In this document: positions 38,859 through 49,450 of the stretch, one piece after another | How the letters are laid out: each line of letters opens with the position of its first letter | How positions within the stretch are numbered: the first letter of the stretch is position 1 | NCBI GenBank assembly: GCA_009792885.1 | Contig: WMCF01000008.1 | Coordinates: forward strand, 19,147,578-19,211,577 | Origin: Eremophila alpestris peregrina | Taxonomy: Eukaryota; Chordata; Aves; Passeriformes; Alaudidae | DNA length: 64,000 nt | Direction: 5' to 3' | Notes under the pieces: generated by a model | Seen by the model: the letters and a program-made list of their open reading frames with translations, nothing else | Databases searched by the model: none | What the model was told of the DNA's origin: nothing | Program-made: the position numbers and the translations under genes

Positions 38859-41701
38859 GGTGACAGGAGTGATGTTTGAAATTTTTAATGATTTTGCACA
38901 CGTTTACATTTTTCATTTACAGGTTACGCAGAGTTTATAGGGGAAAACTCAAAATTAAGCCAAACTGATAGTTACAGGAGACAAAGTTGATGAAACCACA
39001 AAATAAGTTTAGAGGACCCTTTTTCCCCTAAATTTTGTACATTCAATACACAGGAAATATTGTGGTAGTTATTTTCATTTTACTGAAATACTTGTTTCAA
39101 GTGACGTTTGCAAGAGCAATATCCAGCTCTAATGTGATATTGAAAGAAACCAAACAATTTTTTATTTATGTGGCCATTGCTTTATTCCTGTGGGCAAACA
39201 CCATTTAGATAATTGCTGCTGGCTGATGGGCTCTGTACCATTAGGTATCCTGTCCTCCTGATGGGATACTACAGGTGTTCCAGCCAGGCAGATCCCAACC
39301 CTACAGCTTCTCATAGCTACATCAACTCTCTACAAGCCATTCTCTCAGACACTGCACCTCAGAGCCCCCACACCCAGTGAAAGAAATTAATCTCTCAGCG
39401 TTTATAGAAGTGTATTGTTTAATAGGATTGCATTTAAATTTCTATAAAGGTTGTCAATCCAATGCTTATGACTCACAGTGGAAAATTCCTCCCAGAGAGA
39501 CTTTATTTAACCACTGACTTCTAGATGCAGAGAATGAGCAGTACACTGCAAAGAGAGGTAATATGCTTTCCTTTCTTTTGAATTAACCAGCAATCAGTTC
39601 TGGCTTCAGAAGTTTTATTACTTTTTATTAAATGCAGTGGAGATTGTCTGTTATTGGAAAATGCGAAATAGAATGAAAAAGCTTTTTGACAAGACCCATT
39701 ACACATATTTTTTCATGTATTTTCTATTCAAAGCCATTTCACTGCTGTAGACTAAACAGAGACTTATGTGAATATTTGACAGATTTGTTTAGAAGCTACT
39801 GTTCTTCAACAGACCCCCAAATCATTATTAGTTTTAGACAACTTCAGACAGAAGGATTTTAAATTCCTTCCATAGCAGTGATTTGGTTTATTATTACTTT
39901 TTAGATGGCAAGATATCTAAAAGACAAAGATGAACAGAAAAACTAAGGGATTTTCTGAATTGAGTCCTGTCCTTTGGTGTTAAAAGCAAAACTGTATAGA
40001 ATCACTTTGTCTTGAGCTCCAGCTTTAAAGCAGTAAAATCTTTTTGTCCCCACTTAATTCTGCTGGAGACACATTACAGACTGTCCTCAGAATTAGGAAT
40101 CTGTAAATTTCTCTAAAAATGTATCTGCTATTAATTTATAAACACTTTTCTGGAACTAACATCAGCTTTTACTTTACAAAAGTTTATATGTTCCCTGTTG
40201 CTCATAAAGTCCCTCACCACCTGAAAAATGACAGTGCAATCAGTGTTGATTGTTAAGAAATTATATGTAGGAATAGAAATTTTATCAAGTCAACAGAAAT
40301 TATACCTATTCATTGGTCAGGAAGAATACTATACTTGAACTTTTATATCTTTTCTTTGGTCTTTTGTCATTTTCTTTTGCCATGATACCTCATCTCCTCT
40401 TTCTTATTTTCCCAGACATGCTCTCTGTCCTCTGAACCTGTTCCCACCTAAATTCACTTCTAGAAAATGGATAGAGAATCATACACACTATTCCTGATAA
40501 GGTGCTTTAGGGCCTTGCACAATGGCACTAATGCCATCCTGGCTTTAGTAGGAATCTCTCACCAGAAGCCCCAGAGAGCTGCATTCACCTTTCCAAGGCC
40601 ACATTGCCAGGGCAACTCCCAACCACTCCTGGATCTCCCCTTCAGTCATTCTCAATCCAGACACTTAAGCACTGCTGTTTTTACTACTCAGTTTCATCTC
40701 ATTTCTACAACTCATCCTCAAAGCCACTGTGCTCTTTCTCTCTAATGTTTTGATCTTCCTCATAGTTGAATACAATAAACATTGGATAAAGACAGCTCAT
40801 ACTGCAAAATTAAGCAGAATGCAGGTTGCATTGTATTTGAAATATACCATACATGGTTATAGACTTTGGTAAATATCCTGTATATTCAAGAATAATATTA
40901 AGAATTGAGTTATTAGTTCATTTTTAAGAACCCAACAGTGTAAATATAAATTGATTTTTGTCTTCTCTTTTGAAAGTTTACAGTCTGTGCATTTATTTTA
41001 GCCCATCTGCTTTATACCATTCCTTAGGCAAACACTGGGTTATTTCAATGTGAAGGAAGTATCTGCATGACACAGGCCTGGGTAATATTCTCTTTTCAGT
41101 CTTGACCTTGCACATGGAGAGAGCCAGAGAAAGGAAAAGTATAGATTCAGTGCAGCAGTTGAATACACCTAAACCTGCTTTGGAGATTGGAACTATGATT
41201 CAGTTATACTTCAACAGAGACTCTGGGTTACAGAACACCATAAAACTTAGAAGACCATTCATATGCCCACAGACTTATGTAACTTGTATAACAATAAGCA
41301 ACCAAGAAAAGCAAGTTAATTTATTTCCTGTTACATGTTGGCAATCTAGATGACATTCAAAAGGAGGAGAACATAATAACTAAAGGCTGCCTCTTCTGCC
41401 ACTAAACGTTTCTCACATTTTCTTGTTCTGATCACTCTAACTAGTAAAAATAAAACCACCTATCAAAAAGAATTGTCATAGCTTTTAGGAAGTTTAGTGA
41501 AAAATTAAACCCTCCCACCTTAAGCAAACACTGCAGGCTATGCTTATGGAAAATTATCCTCACGTTAATCAGCTGTACATGCTGACAAACTTGTTCTTTT
41601 CTGGTTGCCTAGCTGTCTACCAACCTCCTCTGGCTCCCCGCCATGACCTCTGTGAAAGAGCTGCTATAGCAGTAGCAAGTATGTTCTCAGAAAGCCTTAT
41701 T

Positions 41702-41738
41702 AGCTGTGCTGTAGGTTTCTACAGCTGTGCTGTAGGTT
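41702..41738. repeat. Tandem duplication, period 21
   Basis: AGCTGTGCTGTAGGTT occurs at 41702-41717 and again at 41723-41738. Confidence 0.75.
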
Positions 41739-43296
41739 ATTGAACAGCAACTCGTTGTACTTTAATTATTGTGACAGTATTTTAAATAAAAATGCTGGGT
41801 TTTCTCTTTCAAATAGACTCAAGAAAATTCAAGGTCAAGAAGGCTAACTGGACAAAATAGGTCAGTGTTACATGTTATGCTGCAGCAGCAAACACTACAA
41901 AATCAAATCTACATTTCAAAATGGTAAGTCTGAAGCTGTCATATATATATGTATAATTTTAACACATGTAGTGATAGGCTTGAAGAACTCTGGTATCTAC
42001 GAATAATAAAGTTACACACATTTCAAAATTTATTTGTCACAAAGCATAGAAACTGAACTAAATTTCACTACTTCAGGCTGCAGCACACAGAATCAGTATT
42101 TATTAAAGGCTTGTTAGTTTTAGGAAGGGGACTGCTGTGGATGTTCTCCAAGTTCAACAGCTCTTCCCCAGATCTGCCACTGGGGTTCCCATATGTGCTT
42201 AAAAGGCAGTTGGGCACCAAAACTATACAGGGCTCCAAGCAATGCTATGCTACACATGTACCAGCATTTTAGTTATAAAAAGCCAGGTAGGTATGTTCTT
42301 GTTGAACAACTTCTCCTTCAGGTAGAGATGGTGAGCATGAGCTAAGTAGATACCCACATAAAGCACTGACATAATTTGTATGTGCCATCCTAACATACCA
42401 TGGGAAGAGTCCTTAATTGAAAGTAATAACAGGGTAGCCAGGAATGTACCAATTAAAATAACTTGGCTGTCGGTGCTGAATTCCAGATATTCCTAAGGTC
42501 TTAAGGAAATTTAACTGTCTTTACTTACTAGAATGCAATCAAAAACAAAGAAGTACTTTTAGACTTAATTCTCTCAGAGGTGAAACAACCGCACAGACTA
42601 CAGATTTTCTGATTGATGGATCACATGCATTAAACAGCATAGTAGTTTTGAAAAAAAATTAAACTGATAGTTTTCATCCATCATCTCAAGGCAGTTTGAA
42701 GCATATTCAATTTTGTTTTGTTTATATATGTTAAAACTCCTACAGCATACATTTTTTAAGCTTTTAGATTTTTTTAAGTATATCCTCTTCCAATAAAAAC
42801 AATATAATTCACTGTACCAGTTGCTCTAGTTGGCCTGCAGCTTATATAAGTAAATCTCTCCAAACACAAAAATCAGGCCGATCAAGATATGCATGTTCTC
42901 AATCTTGCTTTATGAGGTGGAGCCATACACCTGCAAGAACGCTGATGCATAAAGACTGCTCTCTCTTTTCCCCTTCCCCTCAAACATTTGCATCCACTGG
43001 CAAAACCCACACAGAAGCAAAACAATTAAAGAAGTACCAGAGACAGTATGATGCAACAGAGAAGCCCCAGGTCTGGACCCAAATCTGCCCTTTGACAGGA
43101 TCTCAGTCTTTGGCCTCCTAAAGAGCAGCAGCAGCAGAGCAGGACTGCCAGGACATGGCCAGCCCTGACATACCAGAGGGCTGCAGTAAGGGTCTGCTGG
43201 TGTGAGCCCCAGCACAACCTCAATGGAGAACAAAGGTGTAGTTCATGCCTAGTTCTTAAGGTTGTTATGTGCCAGATGGAGAATTAAAGAAAAAAA

Positions 43297-43323
43297 GAAA
43301 ATTAAATTAAAAAAAAAAAAAAG
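43297..43323. repeat. A-rich tract (AAATT)n-A14
   Basis: AAATTAAATT followed by an uninterrupted run of A. Simple sequence with no AATAAA at a fitting distance. Confidence 0.6.
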
Positions 43324-46300
43324 CTATATAAAGGTTACTAAGTCATCCATCAGGATCCAAAAAGCAATTGTTGCTTAGTTGCATTACATATTTGCCAGTT
43401 GCTCATTGACCTGTTGGGAGTAAACTACTGACCTCAAGGCAGATTTTAGAGGGCAAGTACGTATTTTGTTCTTAGCACTTAGAGTAAAAAGGGTGGATTT
43501 TACGTGCACTTGCCTGTGCTTCCCTCCTCTCAGTAAAGACGAGGCTTCCTGCTCAGAACCATGCTGATCAGGGTGGGAGGTCAGTCACGCTGCAAATAAG
43601 AACTGACGTTTCAAAGCCACAGCAAGATTTTTGTTGTTAAGGAAATGTGCTCTAATAACAGATTTGCAGAGCACAGTAAGGAAAGAACATGTTTCTCTTT
43701 TGCTTTATTTAACTTGTGAAGATCTTGAGCTCCATGGTGGCTGACTAATGGCTGAAGGGGGATTTCGTTACACTGAATTAAAAAATTGTCAGAAACTTAC
43801 AGGAAGAAATAAATATTGCCTTTCACACCTGCAAATTAAACAAGATTAACTTATTTACTCCACTCATGATTATTGCTGAGTGTAAAATTCAAGAAGTCAT
43901 ACCTTTGTTGCATTACAAACCAAGCAAAGAGAATAAAAAGAGTGTTTCAACAAATCCTGTGCCACACAATTTTGAAGATGAGCTCTAATGCAAAGCTAGA
44001 TGCTACCTGGGCTGGAGACAGAAAAATGTTTTCCTCTGATTTGCAGAGAAGCTACAGAACTGTTGCACAGTTGCTGCAGGCAATGATCATTAAGTCAGAG
44101 GAGAGAGAGGACACCTCAAATTCCAGCATGTTTTTGGTCCATCTTCCTCTGTCTTGAAAATGAGAACAGTATAGTCTGATGCTTCAGGCCACAAAGGAAT
44201 TGCTGAGGAGCTTCTGAAAAGCTAGATATCCCCATAACTTGAAAGTACAACTTTATATCCAAAGCAAAACCGACCTTAACCTTTGTTGAGGAAGGGCACA
44301 AATTACTTTTCTTCAAGTAAGCAGTCTGATGTCAAAAATGAGGGTTAAAAAAGATACAAAGAAATTACATATACAATGGGGCACTACAGGAAGAGAAAAG
44401 TTCTAGCTGGCACCTAAGACAGGATTCGTGCAAGAAATGAAAGAACTTATTGTACCACAGCATTGGTTCTCAGGCTGCAGCCTGCTCACTCTTGTGGCAA
44501 GGACACTCTGCTGCACAGCCTGCCCACCAAGGGGGAGGCTGCTCCCTGCTGACACACTTCCACAGCCACAGGGAATCAGCACAGGCTTTACTCAACAATT
44601 AAAACAAAACTTAACCCTCATCTTTGGCAACTTTTGTTGCTAAATCGTGTCGTTCTGTTATTGAAACCTACATACAAAGTCAATAATAGAGACAATAAAA
44701 CACCATCGGTTTGGTCCTCTTTCTTCCGGACTATTCCTCATCTGAAATACGTAATGCAAAATTTCTGAGAAAGGAAATAGTGACTGAATCTGAAATAAAC
44801 CCTAACTTAATAGATGATTCAGTTACCTTCAGGAGGTACCTCTCAGGGCTGAGATTCCTCAACTTTTAAAGGCTCAGAACAGAGAGAGTAAAAGTGAATG
44901 AGGCTTTATTATATGAGTAGTTATTATCAGTAAAATAACTACTATGTTATTTGACATCACTTCTGTAACAGTGCAAGCCCAATTGTCTTCAACTGGGTCT
45001 CTGCTGAGAAAAATATGATTTACTCAAAAAAAGAGAACTTGTGTCCACAGCTGCAAACCCACTTCCAACCACACAGACAGTTCCTCATTTTCAGTTACCA
45101 CAAGCGGTTTTGCAGTGAGCAGACTGGTGTTTTCTACAGGCCCAAGGAAAAAGGGTATTGAGGGAAAGGCAGCTTGCTTCTCTTTTGTTCATTCCTAGGC
45201 TGCCCTGTTGACATACCCCTCCTGTGTGGTCACAGTAATCATATCCTCTCACTCCTGATCTCCCCCAACCATGCTCGTGTGGTCACTGCAGTGAGGTTTG
45301 CACTTGTCCCAGACTGTGCCACTTGTCACTGCAAACAATGTGAGATGGAAGAGATTGTAGAATTTTTTTTTTCCATGGAAAGGCATATTCTCTGTTACCC
45401 TTGCTTGTTCTTTGGTGTAATCAATTGTCTCTTCATTTTATGGAAGACCAGGAAACCAAACTGTGACCTTAAATCACAACCGTGGCAAGATCAAGACTTG
45501 GGAAATGCAGTGATGCTACTAAAAAAAAAAAAATCCTTGGATAATTTTTTTTTCACTTCTATAGTTCAGTCATTAATAAAATCTTTAAGGTATGATTCAT
45601 AGCTGTAGAAAATGAACTTTCTAGAAGAAAGAGTGCAGTAGAAAGGTAGAAACTTTTCCTCACATTCTTACTCCATTTTCAGTTATAGAATGTTACTTCT
45701 GAAATTGTGTGAATATTTAAACTTTCCCAAGTGGGAACTATTACTGTAGAGGTTCATATTAAAAGACAAAATTCAATATTCTGTCAAAGGTAACTCTGAC
45801 AAGGATAATAAAATCTATTTATTAAACAAGCATTTATAATACCGATCTTTAAAATCATGGCATTTATACTGATACACATTATGCAATTTCCAATGTATTT
45901 CATTACCTTGGTGCTATGAGCAGGTATCCTGAAATGGAAAAATACGTAAGAAGAGCAGCTTCCCAAGAAGCTCATAGACATCAGCAATGGGTAACACAAT
46001 TTGAACCTGAAGGAGTGCAGAGAGACATTCAGAACACAACCTCCAATAAGCAGCAATTGCCCTAAGTCAGCAGGAGCACTCCTATGTCTTCAAAATACAG
46101 ACAGGTAACTCTACTTGGTGGCTTTCCTTGAGAGAACTTTTCTTCAAATTGGATGTTTTATGCAGAAACAGCAGGTTTTTGCTGAAATTACTGCAAACAT
46201 ATATATCAAAGGCAAAAATCTATTTTTCAGTGGATCCCTTGGATGAATCTACAGATATTGGTATTTCCCCTTCCCTTCAGGACTCACAGCTAAGCCATGA

Positions 46301-47274
46301 TATAAAAACAGAAACAGTTTTTGAATAATTAATGAAATACAGGGACTGAAAATAGACCTCTTTTCTTCCCTTTCCTGCCTCCCCTTACTAAAAAAGCAAA
46401 TAAAATCCAAACAATAGAGCCTGAAGGTTAAAAGGGCCTTAAGAATACCTACCAGCCAGCTGGTCTGAAAAGAACAGTATGAAGCAAAATGCATCACCTG
46501 TAACACTCAGGCAGTATGGCAAGATCTACACAGGAACAAGTATCAGAAGCTTTTAGAGAGAAAAAAAATCAAGGAATACAAGTTATTAGAAGATGAGGAC
46601 AGTACCAGCATGTAACCATTGAAGGTGTACTATATTTTTTGTTATTTACACCACCAGCAAGGGAGGCATGTAAATTTCCCCAAAATTGCTTTAGGTATAC
46701 AATAACTGTTTGGTTTACAAAATGAAAACCCCAAACAAACAAACATTAAAAAAAAATCCCCACAAAATACTGTCTTGTGAAGTGCTTCCAAGTGTTTTAT
46801 CTTTTTACATACATTTGCAATGAAAGAAATGCTGCCAATATTCTATAGCTTAAACATTTCCCAATCCACTAAAATACACACATACTTGTACAGCAAGTGT
46901 GTACTTTACAGAAAGTGTGTAAACCTGAAGAAGCTGAGAAGTACTTTGGAAACACTTGGTTCCTACTGGTTTTCCTTTACAGTAAGACTCAAGTCACCTC
47001 CAAGAGACCTGCAGATCGAGGAGTCCTGCATATGAATGCATTTCAAACTATTTTTATGGTGTAAAATCAGGATTTCCTTCCATATTCTCCCTCCCTTACA
47101 CTTTTGGATACAACTACAAGCTCTTAAATACAGGCAAAAGGGCTTACAAGTGGAGCAGAAGGGGCTGCCATCTTGTCCCCGTCTGAACTTAGGGAAGATA
47201 CAAAGTCAGTATGGCGTCACGTAAAAACTTGTGTTACCAGGTTTTTCTCCTGTCTTCCCTGGTTCGTTTCCTCT

Positions 47275-47838
47275 TGTTATAAATGAAACGTATTAGAGCG
47301 TCCAATTAATGAATCAAATTAATTTATTCCGAAATCGAATGACAAAATGCCAGGATGCCACAACAAAAGGCAGAGCCGAGCCCGGGATCGGCGCTGGGTG
47401 AACCGCGTGTACAGCCTCTACCCCCCAGTTCACAAAGTCCTCTCGGAGCAGCCAGTTCTTATACTGTTTTTTCTGCTCGGAGGCCATTTTGCAACAGTCT
47501 ATTCGGTGTCCAGTCCTCGTTGCATATTCATCCAAAATCTTTTCAGCGTTGCTGGTCTCCTGAATAGTTTTCCGGACCGAGATGGGTGCTTGATGAGATT
47601 TCCGAGGAGTTCTATTCAGATGTTATCTTCAGTATCGGTGCTGATGGTCTTCGTAACTGCTCTCATCACCGGTCCGATACCGATCTGATTCGTGAGTCCA
47701 CCCATCTTTCTGTTGCAAATCCTGGTCTCCGGCCTTACTGGCAGCAGTGAGACAATCTCAAGATGTACATTCCAAAATCCCCGACCCGACTTTTATTGTG
47801 GTACAATGATCAGGTTTATATGATCAAACATTATAACA
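47275..47838 (-). mobile_element. LTR-like element of an endogenous retrovirus (solo LTR candidate)
   Basis: This 564-bp segment is bounded by a perfect 8-bp inverted repeat, TGTTATAA...TTATAACA, the TG...CA form expected of LTR ends. On the minus strand it has a TATA box (TATAAG, plus coordinates 47458-47463), then about 130 nt later AATAAA (47323-47328), so U3, R and a short U5 can be laid out in order. It is markedly richer in CpG than its surroundings. No primer-binding site follows it and no polypurine tract precedes it, which points to a solo LTR. However, the flanks (CCTCT and TTTAA) show no target-site duplication. The retroviral class is unknown. Confidence 0.6.
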
Positions 47839-48289
47839 TTTAATACAGCAGAGAAAACATGAATTATTTCAGGGCATACATCACACTCTTGTACTTCTTC
47901 ATTCTTCTTCTACAATGCACATTAAATTACAATGGGGGGCCCTCCACCTTTCACCTAGCACCTTCCCCACAATTAATTTATCAGATTAGACACACTCTTC
48001 ACCTAAACCCACAGAAAACTAGTAAGGTGCTCACTTTGGTATCTGTTATCACCTTTGCAAGTAAGAAACGTGAACGTTTCTTTTGTGCAGCTAAAGGCTG
48101 AGCATAAGCAGCAGTGCTTTGGGTTTGGAAATGTCTTCAACCTTCATCGCAGCTGGTTGCTGTCACATGGAGAGCAGCAGGGGGAAGAGAAATCTGGCTG
48201 ACAAAGGCTGTTGATTGTATACGTGATTTCTCCTCAGCAGCTGGCCCCTGGAGAGCGTGACATACCTACTACTTTGAGGCGTTCCACCT
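47839..48289. other. Spacer between LTR-like element and WASL CpG island
   Basis: No gene was recognised. Some of the sequence up to about 47.98 kb could belong to the same mobile element, since the element's outer boundary is uncertain. Confidence 0.4.
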
Positions 48290-49133
48290 CAGACTGTGGC
48301 AGGCAGCGTTTGGCGGGGGTGGGAGACACCCCCGCCCGGCCTCCCCGCTGGCTGCACACAGCGGCACCCCGGCTGGGCGACCCGCGCGGGCAACACGCTT
48401 CTTTTCTGCCACAAAACGAGAAAAGACTTTTGGGTTACAAATTACACCGGGTTCTACTGACAGCTGAAGGGCTTCCAGCACACGCTGGTTCCCGCATCCC
48501 CGCGGGCGGCCCGGATACCCCGCGCTCAGGAGATGTTGTCGGGGTCCCTTCGCGCTCCGGGCGATTCCCGCACGGACCCGGGCTCCCCACGAGCTCGGCC
48601 CGGAGCAGCGGGCGGCACTGCCCCTCACGGCGCCCCAGCGATTCCCACGGCTCTGGCACAGCGGCCGTGTCCTTGCGGCGGCGAGCGCTCCCCGTTTTCG
48701 TCATCTTGTCTTTCTTCTTCTTCGTGCTCTAATAATCCTCCTCCCCTCGCCCCCGCCAGCCGCCCGTACCCGGCAGCGCCCGGCCCGGCAGGTACCGAGG
48801 GGGCGGTGGAAGGCGACGCCCTCCCATCCCCTCCCCCCCCCCGCACGGCGCATGGTCGCGGCGGCCGCGCGCTCGCCGGGCTCCCCCTTGGCTGCCGCGC
48901 GCCGTGGTCTCGCCCGCCCCCGCTGCCATGTTGGATCGCGCGGCCGCCGGGGCCGGGCCGGAGTTGGAAGTTTAGGGGCGGGAGCGATCGGGATCGGCCC
49001 CGGCGCGGAGCGGCTCCGGCGCGGCTGCAACGCCGCCCGGCACCCCCTTTCCCGGCCGCCCCCCTCCCCGGCACTTTCCCCGCTGCCCCTCTTCTCCTTC
49101 CTCCTTGTCCGGCCCCGCGAGGGAGGCTCCGCG

Positions 49134-49148
49134 ATGCGGCTGCTGTGA
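49134..49148 (+). promoter_or_regulatory. WASL: 4-codon upstream ORF in the WASL 5'UTR
   Basis: ATG CGG CTG CTG TGA (Met-Arg-Leu-Leu-stop) ends 99 nt before the WASL start codon. If transcription starts upstream of it, it could dampen translation or require reinitiation. Its start context is moderate (G at -3, C at +4). Confidence 0.5.
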
Positions 49149-49247
49149 GGCCCCGGCGGCGGCGGCGGCGGAGGAGGAAGGGGAGGAAGGGGCCGCGGGC
49201 GCCATCGGTCGCAGGGCGGCGAGGGCAGTGCCGGGCCGGCCCCGGCC

Positions 49248-49361
49248 ATGAGCGGCGCCCCGCAGCAGCAGCCCCCGCGGCGGGTCACCAACGTGGGCTC
49301 TCTGCTGCTCACCCCGCAGGAGAATGAGAGCCTCTTCGGCTTCCTCGGCAAGAAATGCGTG
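49248..49361 (+). CDS. WASL: N-WASP (neural Wiskott-Aldrich syndrome protein), coding exon 1
   Basis: Thirty-eight codons read MSGAPQQQPPRRVTNVGS and continue LLLTPQENESLFGFLGKKCV, an almost exact match to the N-terminus of vertebrate N-WASP just before and into the WH1/EVH1 domain. A perfect donor, GTG|GTAAGT, follows at 49362 (phase 0). N-WASP links Cdc42 and PIP2 signals to the Arp2/3 complex to nucleate branched actin. The WH1 domain binds WIP-family proteins. The Met-Ser-Gly-Ala-Pro start and the Gly in LFGFLGKK differ slightly from the human protein as I recall it. The rest of WH1 and the CRIB, proline-rich and VCA regions lie beyond the window. Gene orientation relative to the hyaluronidase gene agrees with human 7q31.3. 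Confidence 0.97.
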
Positions 49362-49423
49362 GTAAGTTCCGACCAGCGGAGCGACTGAACTGGGGCACCC
49401 CCAGCCGCCCCACCACGCCGCGG

Positions 49424-49450
49424 CGGGTCGGGGCCCGGGGCGGGCGGGGG
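49424..49450 (+). other. G-quadruplex-prone tract at start of WASL intron 1
   Basis: Five runs of three or more G (49424-49426, 49430-49433, 49437-49440, 49442-49444, 49446-49450) lie within 27 nt on the sense strand, beginning 62 nt after the exon 1 donor. Confidence 0.7.

Larger units (their letters stand above)
25741..47274. other. Long intergenic region between hyaluronidase and WASL
   Basis: No protein-coding gene was recognised on either strand. Open frames such as 26185-26730 (minus, 181 codons) and 45174-45602 (plus, 142 codons) have no recognisable domain and no supporting splice or promoter context. The region contains microsatellites (29.61, 31.11 and 35.71 kb), homopolymer tracts and an assembly gap (38.83 kb). 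The 5'UTR exon and promoter of the hyaluronidase gene could lie here. Confidence 0.5.

Noticed and set aside
46430..46465. GGTTAAAAGGGCCTTAAGAA resembling a reverse CR1 tail
   Set aside because: Too many mismatches over too short a length to separate from chance.
48173..48187. GCAGCAGGGGGAAG resembling a CTCF core
   Set aside because: It lacks the GCGC part of the motif. Too weak to annotate without binding data.
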